Source: Comamonas sp. BIGb0152 (GTDB taxonomy: Bacteria; Pseudomonadota; Gammaproteobacteria; Burkholderiales; Burkholderiaceae_C). Taken from it: a stretch of DNA of 64,000 nucleotides. Location of the stretch: positions 1 to 64,000 of the forward strand of contig NZ_JANUDY010000014.1 of NCBI RefSeq assembly GCF_024809975.1, written 5' to 3'. Position 1 is the first letter of the stretch. The number at the start of each line of letters is the position of its first letter. Shown in pieces: positions 54,084-63,263 of the stretch. A model generated the notes under the pieces. The model saw nothing but the letters and a program-made list of their open reading frames with translations. It did not search any database and was not told where the DNA came from. The translations under genes and the position numbers were made by a program.

Positions 54084-55409
54084 CTACACCGTACCCGCGC
54101 CCAGGTGGTTCAACAGCCAACCCAACCAGAACAGCACAAAGCCGATCAGGCCGCCCACCAAGGTGCCGTTGATGCGGATGTACTGCAGATCGCGGCCAAT
54201 ATTCCACTCGATCAGCTCGCCCAGTTCACGTGCATCCCAGCGTTTGACGGTGTCGGCAATATGGGTGCCGAAGAACTGCGAAATCTCTGGCGCCAGCTCC
54301 CGCACCCACAGCTCCATGCGCGTGTTCAGCGCGCTGCGCAGGGCGGGGTCGCCTGCCAGCGACTTGCCCAGCCACAGGCCCATGCCCCGCACATTGCGCG
54401 ACATGGCCGAATGCTCGTTGGCCAGATCGGCCTGCAGGCTGGCGCGCAGGCTTTGCCACAGCTCCTGCACATACTGGCCGACAGCGGGGTCGTGCTGCAG
54501 GTAGCGGCGCACCTCTTCGCCCTTGGCATGCCAGGCCGGGTCGGTCGCCAGGCGCTCCACCCATTCCTGCATGGTCTGGTCAAACTTGGCCCGCAGCACA
54601 TGGCCTGGGTTATCGGCAATCGCGTCCAGCAGGTGCTCCAGGCTGCTGGCGATCATCGCCGAGCCCTTGTCGCTGAGCCAGCCGGTGGGCAGCATCTTTT
54701 CCTTGAGCGGGTGCTCGGTCTTGAGCCAGTGGGCAATGGTCTGGGCGATCAAGGTGCGGGTCTCGGCCTCGTGCAGCAGCTCGACCAGCTTGTCCAGCGC
54801 CTGCGCCAGCAGCACCTGGTGGCGGCCATTGTGGGTCAGCACCGTCAGCAGTTTCGACAGCGACTGCGACAGATCGAGCTGGCCCAGCAAGGTGCGCAGC
54901 GCCAGCTTGATGAAACGCTCGACCTGCGCATCCTGCACCGTGGCCAGCGCAGCGGCGGCCAGGCGTGCCACCTGGTGGCCCAGCAGCTCGGCATTGGCAG
55001 GGGATTTGAGCCACTGCGCCAGCTTGTCGGCCGGCTGGTGGGTGCGCACCAGTTGCACCAGCGAATCCCCGTCGAGAAAGCGCTCACGCACAAACACGGC
55101 CAGGTTCTCGCCAATGCGGTCCTTGTTGCGCGGAATGATGGCCGTGTGCCGCGAGATCCAGGGAATGGGGATGTGCTTGAACAGCGCCGCCACGGCAAAC
55201 CAGTCAGCCAGCGCGCCCACCATGCCCGCCTCGGTCATCGCGCGCAAGCAGCGCAATGCCAGCTGCCAGTGCTTCGTCTGGGCAAACGGCTGGCCCAGGC
55301 ACCAACTGGCCACGATGAACAGCAAGGCCACCAGCAGCAGCAGCAGCAGAGGGGTGAGCTTGGCGCGGCGCAGCAAACGCTGCTGTTCTTCAGTCAGGAG
55401 CAAGGGCAT
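54084..55409 (-). CDS. DUF445 family membrane protein
   Basis: Inner-membrane protein of 441 residues with one N-terminal helix pair (about residues 19-40) and a C-terminal helix (IGFVLFWLGWLLNHLGAG), enclosing a large hydrophilic helical domain. DUF445 signatures are AGMVGALADWFAVAALF near residues 62-78 and IPRNKDRIGENLAVFV near 92-107. Function unknown; E. coli YjiN is a relative. Start at MPLLLTEEQQ; 8 further upstream codons are open. Divergent from the DUF3297 gene. Confidence 0.85.
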   Translation of the reverse strand: MPLLLTEEQQRLLRRAKLTPLLLLLLVALLFIVASWCLGQPFAQTKHWQLALRCLRAMTEAGMVGALADWFAVAALFKHIPIPWISRHTAIIPRNKDRIGENLAVFVRERFLDGDSLVQLVRTHQPADKLAQWLKSPANAELLGHQVARLAAAALATVQDAQVERFIKLALRTLLGQLDLSQSLSKLLTVLTHNGRHQVLLAQALDKLVELLHEAETRTLIAQTIAHWLKTEHPLKEKMLPTGWLSDKGSAMIASSLEHLLDAIADNPGHVLRAKFDQTMQEWVERLATDPAWHAKGEEVRRYLQHDPAVGQYVQELWQSLRASLQADLANEHSAMSRNVRGMGLWLGKSLAGDPALRSALNTRMELWVRELAPEISQFFGTHIADTVKRWDARELGELIEWNIGRDLQYIRINGTLVGGLIGFVLFWLGWLLNHLGAGTV

Positions 55410-55549
55410 GCAGAGCACTGTAGCGGCAAGCACCAGGGCTTGCCAAGTCAGCCAACTGCGCTGTTTCCCTCTACCGGGCGGGGTGCCCGCAAAGTGTGGA
55501 CAATGTCGGCCTGTGCGGCCAATGGCCGCGTCCTCTTCTGCCCAAGACC

Positions 55550-55801
55550 ATGACCGATACCACCGCCCGCCCCGAGTTGCCCGACCACCTGTCCATCGAT
55601 CCCAAGAGCCCGCACTTTGTGCGCGAGGTCTTCGACCACGATATCGGCATCCGCTTCAACGGCACGGAGCGCGTGGATGTCGAGGAATACTGCGTGAGCG
55701 AAGGCTGGGTCAAGGTGCCCGCCGGCAAGACCGTGGACCGCAAGGGCAAGCCCCTGCTGATCAAGATCAAGGGCAAGGTCGAGGCCTATTACAAGGACTG
55801 A
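55550..55801 (+). CDS. DUF3297 family small protein
   Basis: An 83-residue conserved protein of unknown function. HLSIDPKSPHFVREVFDHD near residues 12-30 and the Lys-rich C-terminus KGKPLLIKIKGKVEAYYKD are typical of the family. Start at MTDTTARP; 18 further codons upstream are open but out of family. Monocistronic, closed by a strong terminator. Confidence 0.88.
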   Translation: MTDTTARPELPDHLSIDPKSPHFVREVFDHDIGIRFNGTERVDVEEYCVSEGWVKVPAGKTVDRKGKPLLIKIKGKVEAYYKD

Positions 55802-55855
55802 GTCCTGGCCTGATCGACCTCCCCGGACTGCCCTCACAGCAGTCCGGTGATTCAA

Positions 55856-55905
55856 AAAAACCCGACCCACCCTCGCCGATGCTGGCGGGGATGGGCCGGG
55901 TTTTT
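55856..55905. terminator. Bidirectional terminator between the DUF3297 gene and hmp
   Basis: AAAAACCCG...CGGGTTTTT outer arms continue inward through CCCA/TGGG and CGCC/GGCG, with two mismatches, giving a stem of about 20 pairs with A/T runs at both ends. Confidence 0.92.
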
Positions 55906-55955
55906 GCATGCGGCTGGCCTTGCCGCAGGCCCGTCAGGCGGTCACAGGCCTGGTA

Positions 55956-57131
55956 TCAGGCCAGCGCCTCGGCCGGGCCAAAGAACTCGTAGCGCACCTG
56001 GGCTGCGGGCACACCCAGCTTGTGCAGCGAGGCTTTGACCGAACGCATGAATGGCTTGGGGCCGAGAAAGTACACATCGGCATCGCGCGAGGCCGGCAGC
56101 CACTGGCCCAGCAGGTCCTCGGTCAAAGGGCCCTGGGCGGCTACCGCCTCGCCATCGGCCACCTGGTCATACACATAGAGCGGCTGCAGCTGGCTGTGCG
56201 CCTGGGCCAGCGCATCGATCTGCGCACGGAAGGCATGCACCGCACTGCCACGGGCACAGTGAATAAAGGTGATGGGGCGGTCGGTCTGCAACGCGGCTTC
56301 GAGCATCGGCAACGTGGGGGTGATGCCCACGCCGCCGCTGATCAGCACCAGGGGCCGCTCGCTGGCCTGCAGGGTGAAATGGCCGGCCGGTGCAAACAGC
56401 TCCAAGGTGTCGCCCACTTGCAGACCATGCAGGTAGTTGGAGACCTTGCCACCGGGCTCGCGCTTGACGCTGATGCGGTAGCTGCGGCCATTGCTGGGGG
56501 CCGACAGCGAGTAGTTGCGGCGCTGTTCTGTGCCATCCACGATGGCACGCAGCCCAATGTACTGGCCCGGTTGGTGGCTGATCACCGCCTTGCCATCGGC
56601 GGGCTCCAGGTAGAAGGAGCTGATCTCGGCGCTCTCTGCCACCTTCTGCACCAGCTTGAAGGCACGCGCACCGCGCCAGCCGCCTTCGGCATGGGCAATG
56701 TCGTCATAGGCCTGGGTCTCGGCAGCGATCAGGATATCGGCCAGCTGGGTGTAGGCGGCGGCCCAGGCGTCGATCACCGCATCGGTGGCGATCTCGGCGC
56801 CCAGCACCTCGCGGATGGCGCGCAGCAAACACGTGCCCACAATCTGGTACTGGCCGGGCTGCACCTGCAGCGCCACATGCTTGTTGATGATCTGCGCGGG
56901 CAGGTCACCCAGGTTTTCCAGCTTGTCGATGTGTTTGGCATACATCAGCACGCTGTGCGCCAACGCGCGGGGCTGGGCACCGCTTTGCTGGTGGGCCTGG
57001 TTGAACAACGGGCGCACCTCGGGGTACTCGCTCAGCATCATTTGGTAAAAATGCGTGGTCAGCGCCTCGCCGCCGGTCTCCAGCAGCGGCACGGTGGCCT
57101 GGATGATCTGTTTTTGGCTATCGGTCAGCAT
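55956..57131 (-). CDS. hmp: Flavohemoprotein, nitric oxide dioxygenase
   Basis: Cytosolic enzyme that converts NO and O2 to nitrate with NAD(P)H. The 391 residues contain a globin domain (1-140), an FAD domain and an NAD domain. Key globin residues stand at the E. coli Hmp positions: Tyr29, Gln53, proximal His85 and Tyr95. RRNYSLSAPSNG (near 205) binds FAD, and LISGGVGITPTLPML near 264-278 binds NAD. Divergent from norR, with a sigma-54-type promoter in the shared region, so NO-induced expression through NorR is expected. Confidence 0.95.
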   Translation of the reverse strand: MLTDSQKQIIQATVPLLETGGEALTTHFYQMMLSEYPEVRPLFNQAHQQSGAQPRALAHSVLMYAKHIDKLENLGDLPAQIINKHVALQVQPGQYQIVGTCLLRAIREVLGAEIATDAVIDAWAAAYTQLADILIAAETQAYDDIAHAEGGWRGARAFKLVQKVAESAEISSFYLEPADGKAVISHQPGQYIGLRAIVDGTEQRRNYSLSAPSNGRSYRISVKREPGGKVSNYLHGLQVGDTLELFAPAGHFTLQASERPLVLISGGVGITPTLPMLEAALQTDRPITFIHCARGSAVHAFRAQIDALAQAHSQLQPLYVYDQVADGEAVAAQGPLTEDLLGQWLPASRDADVYFLGPKPFMRSVKASLHKLGVPAAQVRYEFFGPAEALA

Positions 57132-57164
57132 CTAACACTCCTTGCATGTGGTTGCCATCAACAA

Positions 57165-57180
57165 TGCACGCAGCGTGCCA
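57165..57180 (-). promoter_or_regulatory. Sigma-54-type promoter of hmp
   Basis: On the minus strand TGGCACGCTGCGTGCA: the -24 TGGCAC and -12 GTGCA elements with correct spacing (GG to GC), 34 bases before the hmp ATG. Fits activation by NorR, an AAA+ sigma-54 activator encoded next door. Confidence 0.7.
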
Positions 57181-57223
57181 ACACCGAGTTTGTGGAATAT
57201 CAATATCTTGCACAATGTATGCA

Positions 57224-57234
57224 GTCATAATGAC
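57224..57234. promoter_or_regulatory. NorR-type enhancer site
   Basis: GTCATAATGAC is a perfect dyad of the GT-N7-AC form described for NorR. It lies 44 bases upstream of the sigma-54 promoter of hmp and 15 bases before the norR start. Only one clear copy is visible; three are typical in E. coli. Confidence 0.55.
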
Positions 57235-57248
57235 CCCAGGTAAATGCT

Positions 57249-58874
57249 GTGTTTTTGACACCCCGAGTCGTTTTGACATCCTCCAAAATTCTCCACGCCG
57301 TGATTCCGCTGGTGGCCGATCTCGCCCAGGAAATGCCTGAGCGCGAGCGCCTGCGCCGCCTGCTTGCCGCCTTGCGCACCCTGCTGCCGGCCGATGCCGT
57401 GGCGCTGCTGCGCCTCAATGGCGAATGGCTGGAGCCCGTGGCCATTGATGGCCTGGTGCCCGATACCTTGGGCCGGCGCTTCAAGGTGGCCGATCACCCG
57501 CGCCTGGCCCAGCTGCTGGCCGCCGGCCAGGCCATGCGCTTTGCGCCCGACAGCCCCCTGCCCGACCCCTATGACGGCCTGATCACCAAACCCGGCGAGC
57601 TGCATGTGCATGACTGCATGGGCTGCGTGCTGCAGACCGGCGGCCTGGCCTGGGGCCTGCTGACCTTGGATGCGCTGGAGCCCGAGCGCTTTGCCGATGA
57701 CAATGCGCTGGAGCTGCTGCAGGCCTTTAGCAACCTGGCCGCCGCCACGGTGGCCACGGCCGAGCGGGTGCAGCAGCTGTCCCAGGCCGCACGCAGTGCC
57801 ACGGCGCCCGCGCCGCGCAATGCCGGTGCCGATCGGGGCCGCCAGATCCTGGGTACCAGCCCCGCCATTCGCCAGCTGCAAAGCAGCATTGCACTGGTCG
57901 CCGCCAGCGATTTGTGTGTGCTGATCACCGGAGAGACGGGCACCGGCAAGGAGCTGGTCGCCCAAGCCGTGCATGCGCAATCAGCGCGCGCGGCGCAGCC
58001 GCTGGTCAGCATCAACTGCGCGGCCCTGCCCGACAACCTGGTCGAGAGCGAATTGTTTGGCCATGTGCGCGGCGCCTTCACCGGCGCGTTGAACGAGCGG
58101 CGTGGCAAGTTCGAGCAGGCCCAGCACGGCACCTTGTTCCTGGATGAGGTGGGCGAGCTGTCGCTGTCGGTGCAGGCCAAGCTGCTGCGCGTGCTGCAAA
58201 GCGGCCAGCTGCAGCGCCTGGGCTCGGACCGGGAGCACCAGGTGGATGTGCGCGTGATTGCCGCCACCAACCGCGACCTGGCCGCCGAGGTGCAGGCCGG
58301 CCGCATGCGCGCCGATTTTTACCACCGCCTTTGCGTCTACCCGGTGGTGGTACCCCCGCTGCGTGTGCGAGACAGCGACACCTTGGTGCTGGCTGGCTGC
58401 TTCCTCGAAGAGAACCGCGCCCGCCTGCAACTAGGCGGCCTGCGGCTGGATGCCGCTGCCCAGGCAGCCCTGCTGCGCTACCCCTGGCCCGGCAATGTGC
58501 GCGAACTGGAGCACTGCATCAGCCGCGCGGTGCTCAAGGCCTTGAGCCGCACCCTGGGCCAGCGCAAGGACAGTACCAAGCCCCGCATGCTGAGCATTGG
58601 CGACGAAGACCTGTGGGATGGTGCCGCCGCCGCACCGCTGCCACCAGGCCAGCAGGCAGCCAGCCTTATCGCGCCCCTGCCCACTGCCGAGGTGGCAGTC
58701 GCCAACGCTGAGCCTTTGGGCCTGCGCACCCAGGTGGAGCGCTACGAGCGCCAACTGCTCAGCGCCAGCCTGGCCCGCCACAGCGGCAACTGGGCCGCAG
58801 CCGCGCGCGAACTGCAACTGGACCGCGCCAACCTGCAACGGCTGGCCAAGCGCCTGGGGATTGAGCGACACTGA
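57249..58874 (+). CDS. norR: Nitric-oxide-responsive sigma-54 activator NorR
   Basis: Three-domain activator of 541 residues. The N-terminal GAF sensor has LPDPYDGL and HDCMGC followed by LLTLDAL, matching the surroundings of the NO-sensing iron ligands in E. coli NorR. The AAA+ domain has Walker A GETGTGKE at 228-235, the sigma-54-contacting GAFTGA loop at 275-280 and a Walker B-like [10 protein letters not shown] Fis-type helix-turn-helix ([20 protein letters not shown]) ends the protein. The frame begins at a GTG (57249); a TTG 24 bases later (TSSKIL) fits relatives better, so the start is uncertain. Confidence 0.92.
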   Translation: MFLTPRVVLTSSKILHAVIPLVADLAQEMPERERLRRLLAALRTLLPADAVALLRLNGEWLEPVAIDGLVPDTLGRRFKVADHPRLAQLLAAGQAMRFAPDSPLPDPYDGLITKPGELHVHDCMGCVLQTGGLAWGLLTLDALEPERFADDNALELLQAFSNLAAATVATAERVQQLSQAARSATAPAPRNAGADRGRQILGTSPAIRQLQSSIALVAASDLCVLITGETGTGKELVAQAVHAQSARAAQPLVSINCAALPDNLVESELFGHVRGAFTGALNERRGKFEQAQHGTLFLDEVGELSLSVQAKLLRVLQSGQLQRLGSDREHQVDVRVIAATNRDLAAEVQAGRMRADFYHRLCVYPVVVPPLRVRDSDTLVLAGCFLEENRARLQLGGLRLDAAAQAALLRYPWPGNVRELEHCISRAVLKALSRTLGQRKDSTKPRMLSIGDEDLWDGAAAAPLPPGQQAASLIAPLPTAEVAVANAEPLGLRTQVERYERQLLSASLARHSGNWAAAARELQLDRANLQRLAKRLGIERH

Positions 58875-58892
58875 GCTGGACAGCATCCGCAC

Positions 58893-59504
58893 ATGAGGCA
58901 CATGAAAAAGAAAAAACGCAGCCAGTCACCCGACCTTGTACCGCACCCGCGCTATGGGAGTGCGCCGATACCATCGAATGTGCAAGGCGTCTCAACAGAG
59001 GCCATTTTGCGGGGCCATTGGTCCTATAGGTCCAGGGACATCTTTCCTGAGTCGGTGCTGATGGCTGACACAAGCAAGCAAAATTTCAACGTTTTCCCGC
59101 GCGAGTGCTATGTCGACATGCGCAAACTCTGTCGTAGCTGCCAACGCCCCTTCATCTTTTTTGCAGCCGAACAAAAACACTGGTATGAAGTGCTGCAGTT
59201 CTACGTAGACGCCGACTGCGTGCATTGCCCCGAATGCCGTGTGCAGCGCATCGCCGCCAAACGCGCGTGTCAACGCTATTCCTCTTTGATTCTGCTTTCC
59301 AAGCCCACCCCAGACGAGCTGCAGCAATTGGTAGATGCATCGGTCTTGCTACATGCGCAAGGCACGCTTAAGAGTCGTGATCGCTTGGGCCAGCTCAAAA
59401 ATGCTGCGCTCCGGCTGATTCCGGATTACCCGGGCACCTTGGCCTTGGTCGAGGCGCTGCGAAACCAGGACGCATTGCCGCCCACTGACGGTAAAGGCAA
59501 CTAA
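58893..59504 (+). CDS. Zinc-ribbon-like hypothetical protein
   Basis: A 203-residue soluble protein with a very basic start (MKKKKRSQS) and a central four-Cys module: CRSC (near residues 80-83) and CPEC (near 112-115), with FIFFAAEQKHWYEV between, which resembles the Probable zinc-ribbon domain family. The rest is not recognised. It starts 18 bases after norR, but its composition looks less GC-rich, so it may be a later insertion rather than part of the NO module. The ATG at 58902 is an alternative start. Possible nucleic-acid binding, unproven. Confidence 0.7.
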   Translation: MRHMKKKKRSQSPDLVPHPRYGSAPIPSNVQGVSTEAILRGHWSYRSRDIFPESVLMADTSKQNFNVFPRECYVDMRKLCRSCQRPFIFFAAEQKHWYEVLQFYVDADCVHCPECRVQRIAAKRACQRYSSLILLSKPTPDELQQLVDASVLLHAQGTLKSRDRLGQLKNAALRLIPDYPGTLALVEALRNQDALPPTDGKGN

Positions 59505-59507
59505 ACA

Positions 59508-59542
59508 AAAAGCCTCCGCGCCAGCAAGACGCGGAGGCTTTT
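59508..59542. terminator. Bidirectional terminator
   Basis: AAAGCCTCCGCG and CGCGGAGGCTTT arms with a 9-base loop and A/T runs on both sides, between the zinc-ribbon gene and the minus-strand FKBP gene. Confidence 0.92.
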
Positions 59543-59562
59543 CAGCTTTTGGGAAGCAGGGT

Positions 59563-59979
59563 TTACTGGCCCTTGATGCCCAGCAGTTCCACTTCAAAGT
59601 TCAAGGTGGCATTGGGCGGGATCACGCCACCGGCGCCACGGGCGCCATAGGCAATCGCCGCAGGGCAAGTCAGCTTGGCCTTGCCGCCCACCTTCATCAG
59701 CTGCACGCCTTCGGTCCAGCAGGGGATCACGCCTTGCAGCGGGAACTCGATCGGCTCACCGCGCTTGTAGGAGCTGTCGAACTCCTTGCCGCTGTCGGGG
59801 AAGGTGCCTTTGTAGTGCACCTTGACGGTGTCGGTCTTCTTGGGGCTGGCGCCGGTGCCGTCCTTGATGCTTTCAAACACCAGGCCGCTCTGGGTCGTCA
59901 CGGGCTTGCTCTGGGCCTGGGCAAAACCAGCGGTCAGGGCGATGGCAGCGAACAGGGCGCTGGCGGTCAATGCTTTCAT
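59563..59979 (-). CDS. FKBP-type peptidyl-prolyl isomerase, exported
   Basis: Cis-trans prolyl isomerase of 138 residues. A Sec signal (MKALTASALFAAIALTAG, cleavage near AQAQ at about residue 23) places it in the periplasm. The FKBP domain covers about residues 32-137 with VKVHYKGTFPDSGKEFDSSY (52-71) and AIAYGARGAGGVIPPNATLNF near 107-127. Start at MKALTA; 13 more codons are open upstream. Monocistronic. Confidence 0.93.
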   Translation of the reverse strand: MKALTASALFAAIALTAGFAQAQSKPVTTQSGLVFESIKDGTGASPKKTDTVKVHYKGTFPDSGKEFDSSYKRGEPIEFPLQGVIPCWTEGVQLMKVGGKAKLTCPAAIAYGARGAGGVIPPNATLNFEVELLGIKGQ

Positions 59980-60060
59980 GGCGAAATCCAATCCAATATT
60001 TTTCAGAAAAGCCTGCATTTTGCACCCGGATCGCAGGCGCAGCAGGCGTTAAAACACAAG

Positions 60061-61197
60061 TTAACCCTTGATACCTAAACCATCGAGCGCCTGGCGCAGA
60101 TGGCCCACGCTGCGTTCGACGTTATGCCATTTGTCGAGGCCAAACAGGCCGATACGGAAGGTCTTGAAGTCCGGCCCTTCGTCGCACATCAGCGGCACGC
60201 CGGCAGCGGTTTGCAGGCCCACGCTGGCAAATTTCTTGCTGTTCTGGATCTCGGGATCCGTGGTGTAGCTGACGACCACGCCGGGCGCCTCAAAACCCTT
60301 GGCCGCCACGCTCGGAAAGCCCCGGGCCTTGAGCAGTGCGCGTATCTCCTGGCCCAGTTGGGTCTGCTCTTCGCGCAGCTTGTCCAGGCCATAGGCCTCG
60401 GCCTCTTGCATGACCTCGCACAGCTTCACCAGCGAATCGGTGGGCATGGTGGCGTGGTAGGCATGCTGGCCCTTCTCGTAGCCTTCGGCAATCTGCATCC
60501 ACTTCTTCAGGTCGCAAGAGAAGCTGCTGCTCTTGGTGTCTTCAATGGCCTTGCGGGCACGCTCGGAGAGCATCACCATGGCGCAGCAGGGCGGGCCGCT
60601 CCAGCCCTTTTGCGGTGCGGTGATCAGCACATCGACACCGGTCTTTTGCATGTCCACCCAGATGGCGCCGCTGGCCACGCAATCGAGCACCATCAGCGCG
60701 CCCACCTCATGCGCGGCGGCGCTGATGGTCTGGAGGTAGTCGTCGGGCAGCACAATGCCGCTAGCGGTCTCGACATGCGGGGCAAACACCACCTGGGGCT
60801 TGTCCTTGCGGATGGCTGCCGCGACCTCTTCGGCCGGGCAAGGTGCCCAAGGATCCTGGGGGCCCGTGCCTTGGGGGCGGGCCTTGCAGATCACCGCGCT
60901 GCCGCCCAGGCCGCCTTCTTCAAAAATCTGGGTCCAGCGGTAGCTGAACCAGCCATTGCGCACAATCAGCACCTTGGCGCGGTTGGCAAACTGGCGGGCC
61001 ACTGCCTCCATGCCAAAGGTGCCACTGCCCGGCACGATCACCGCCGTGTGGGCGTGGTAGGTGGTTTTGAGGATGCGCAGCACCTCACCCATCACACCAA
61101 TGAACCGGTGCGACATGTGGTTGAGCGCGCGGTCGGTGTACACCACCGAAAACTCCAACAGGCCATCGGGGTCAACGTCGGGTAGCAATCCTGGCAT
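60061..61197 (-). CDS. Class V aminotransferase (alanine-glyoxylate/serine type)
   Basis: PLP-dependent aminotransferase of 378 residues, similar to the alanine-glyoxylate and serine-pyruvate aminotransferases. The PLP-binding Lys is Lys197 in ITAPQKGWSGPP; VPGSGTFGMEA near residues 55-65 and LDCVASGAI near 171-179 bind the cofactor. GGAG precedes the ATG. Between FKBP and yggS genes on the same strand; substrate not decidable from context. Confidence 0.88.
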   Translation of the reverse strand: MPGLLPDVDPDGLLEFSVVYTDRALNHMSHRFIGVMGEVLRILKTTYHAHTAVIVPGSGTFGMEAVARQFANRAKVLIVRNGWFSYRWTQIFEEGGLGGSAVICKARPQGTGPQDPWAPCPAEEVAAAIRKDKPQVVFAPHVETASGIVLPDDYLQTISAAAHEVGALMVLDCVASGAIWVDMQKTGVDVLITAPQKGWSGPPCCAMVMLSERARKAIEDTKSSSFSCDLKKWMQIAEGYEKGQHAYHATMPTDSLVKLCEVMQEAEAYGLDKLREEQTQLGQEIRALLKARGFPSVAAKGFEAPGVVVSYTTDPEIQNSKKFASVGLQTAAGVPLMCDEGPDFKTFRIGLFGLDKWHNVERSVGHLRQALDGLGIKG

Positions 61198-61297
61198 GGG
61201 GTGTCTCCTGTCTATGAATGGGGCGTATCGGGGGGAATGGGGGGCCAGCTTAGCACGCAGCCTGTGCGGCTGCCGCGCTGCCGGTCGCGGTGTTCAT

Positions 61298-62026
61298 TCA
61301 GCGCGGGCTGCCGTAGTCGCGCTGGCCAAAGATGCCGCTGCCCACGCGCACCATCGTCGATCCGGCCTGCACGGCGGCCTGCAGATCGGCGGTCATGCCC
61401 AGCGAGAGGGTGTCCCACTGCGCCAGCTGCGGCAGGCCCAGCGCGGCGATATCGTCAAACACGGCCTTGACCCGCTGGTGCACGGCCAGCTGCGCGGCAA
61501 AGTCGGGCAGCACATCGGGGATGCTCATCACGCCCCGCAGCTGCAGTTGCGGCAGCTGGGCCACCTGCTGCACCAGCGCAGCCACGTCGCCCGGGGCGAC
61601 GCCGGATTTGGTACTGCCGCCATCCACATTGACCTGGATGCAGATCTGCAGCGGCGGCAGCTGGGCGGGCCGCTGGGCAGACAGGCGCTCGGCCGTCTTG
61701 AGCCGGTCCACCGTGTGCACCCAGTCAAAGTTTTCTGCCACCAGGCGGGTCTTGTTGCTCTGGATCGGGCCAATGCAGTGCCAGACCAGGCCCTGGTCCT
61801 TCCAGGCATCGTGCTCGGCAAAGTAGCGGATCTTCTCGACCGCTTCCTGGATGTAGTTTTCGCCAAAGGCGCGCTGGCCCGCCTCGGCAGCTTCGGCAAT
61901 GGCGTCGACCCCAAAGGTCTTGGAGACGGCCAGCAGCTGGACACTGTTGTCAGGCCGACCACAGGCACGGCAGGCGTTGTCGATTTGCAGGCGAACCTGC
62001 TGAATTTTTTCGGGAATCGTGCTCAT
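61298..62026 (-). CDS. yggS: PLP homeostasis protein YggS/PROSC family
   Basis: Cytosolic pyridoxal-phosphate binding protein that buffers PLP and affects amino-acid pools. The 242-residue TIM-barrel protein has the PLP Lys36 in LLAVSKTFG, then FGENYIQEAVEK near 54-65 and WHCIGPIQSNKTR near 82-94, all family marks. Divergent from pilT, an arrangement seen in many proteobacteria. Confidence 0.93.
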   Translation of the reverse strand: MSTIPEKIQQVRLQIDNACRACGRPDNSVQLLAVSKTFGVDAIAEAAEAGQRAFGENYIQEAVEKIRYFAEHDAWKDQGLVWHCIGPIQSNKTRLVAENFDWVHTVDRLKTAERLSAQRPAQLPPLQICIQVNVDGGSTKSGVAPGDVAALVQQVAQLPQLQLRGVMSIPDVLPDFAAQLAVHQRVKAVFDDIAALGLPQLAQWDTLSLGMTADLQAAVQAGSTMVRVGSGIFGQRDYGSPR

Positions 62027-62109
62027 AATGTAAAAATATGCACGGCCTTAGAACGTTTTGAAAACGAGGCCTTGCACGCAAAGCGTACCAAAACAACGAG
62101 GGAACTGCC

Positions 62110-63153
62110 GTGGATATCACCCAATTGCTGGCATTCAGTGTCAAAAACAAAGCGTCTGACTTGCACTTGTCTGCCGGCCTGCCGCCGATGATCCGGGTCC
62201 ACGGCGATGTGCGCCGCATCAATGTCGATCCACTGGACCACAAGCAAGTCCACGCCATGGTGTACGACATCATGAGCGATGCCCAGCGCAAGCAGTACGA
62301 AGAATTCCTGGAAGTCGACTTCTCGTTCGAGATCGAGGGCTTGGCCCGTTTCCGCGTCAACGCCTTCAACCAAAACCGGGGTTCGGGCGCCGTGTTCCGG
62401 ACCATTCCGAGCAAGATCCTGACCCTGGAGCAGCTCAACGCCCCCAAGATCTTTGCAGAACTGTCGCTCAAGCCGCGCGGCATGGTGCTGGTAACGGGCC
62501 CCACCGGCTCGGGCAAGTCCACCACCTTGGCTGCCATGGTCAACTACCTGAACGAAAACGAATACGGCCACATTTTGACCGTGGAAGACCCCATCGAATT
62601 CGTGCATGAGTCGAAGAAATGCCTGATCAACCAGCGCGAAGTGGGCCCGCAAACCCTGTCGTTCAACGCCGCGCTGCGCTCGGCACTGCGTGAGGACCCG
62701 GACGCGATTCTGGTGGGCGAAATGCGCGACCTGGAAACCATCCGCCTGGCGATGACGGCCGCAGAAACCGGCCACTTGGTGTTTGGCACCTTGCACACCT
62801 CCAGCGCCGCCAAGACGGTGGACCGGATCATCGACGTCTTCCCGGCCGAAGAGAAGGAAATGGTGCGCGCCATGCTGTCCGAATCTTTGCAGGCCGTGAT
62901 CTCCCAGACTTTGTGCAAGACCAAGGACGGCCAGGGCCGGGTCGCCGCGCACGAGATCATGCTGGGCACCCCGGCCATCCGCAATCTGATCCGCGAGGCC
63001 AAGGTGGCGCAGATGTACTCGACCATCCAGACCAGCAGCAATATGGGCATGCAGACCCTGGACCAGAACCTGACCGACCTGGTGCGCCGCAATGTGATCA
63101 GCCCGGCCGAGGCGCGCAGCAAGGCCAAGACGCCGGAGAACTTCCCGGGTTAA
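62110..63153 (+). CDS. pilT: Type IV pilus retraction ATPase PilT
   Basis: Hexameric cytosolic motor that depolymerises pilin and drives twitching motility. The 347-residue product starts at a GTG (DITQLLAFSVKNKASDLHLS) with GAGGGA upstream. Walker A GPTGSGKS is at residues 130-137, followed by the Asp box, Walker B (ILVGEMRDLET near 200) and the His box (GHLVFGTLHTSSA). First of pilT-cNMP gene-pilU, with a hairpin after it. Confidence 0.96.
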   Translation: MDITQLLAFSVKNKASDLHLSAGLPPMIRVHGDVRRINVDPLDHKQVHAMVYDIMSDAQRKQYEEFLEVDFSFEIEGLARFRVNAFNQNRGSGAVFRTIPSKILTLEQLNAPKIFAELSLKPRGMVLVTGPTGSGKSTTLAAMVNYLNENEYGHILTVEDPIEFVHESKKCLINQREVGPQTLSFNAALRSALREDPDAILVGEMRDLETIRLAMTAAETGHLVFGTLHTSSAAKTVDRIIDVFPAEEKEMVRAMLSESLQAVISQTLCKTKDGQGRVAAHEIMLGTPAIRNLIREAKVAQMYSTIQTSSNMGMQTLDQNLTDLVRRNVISPAEARSKAKTPENFPG

Positions 63154-63192
63154 CGGCTTATTCATTCGCCAACTGACAAACGGTTGCACGAT

Positions 63193-63228
63193 GGGCACCA
63201 GCGGTAATTGCCAGTACCGCTGGCGCCC
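63193..63228 (+). terminator. Hairpin terminator after pilT
   Basis: GGGC-A-CCAGCGGTA and TACCGCTGG-C-GCCC pair over 13 of 14 positions with an 8-base loop, followed by TTTATG. The T-run is short, so it may attenuate rather than end transcription before the next gene. Confidence 0.7.
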
Positions 63229-63263
63229 TTTATGCTTTATGGGATCAAAGGAGACCCTGGGCC

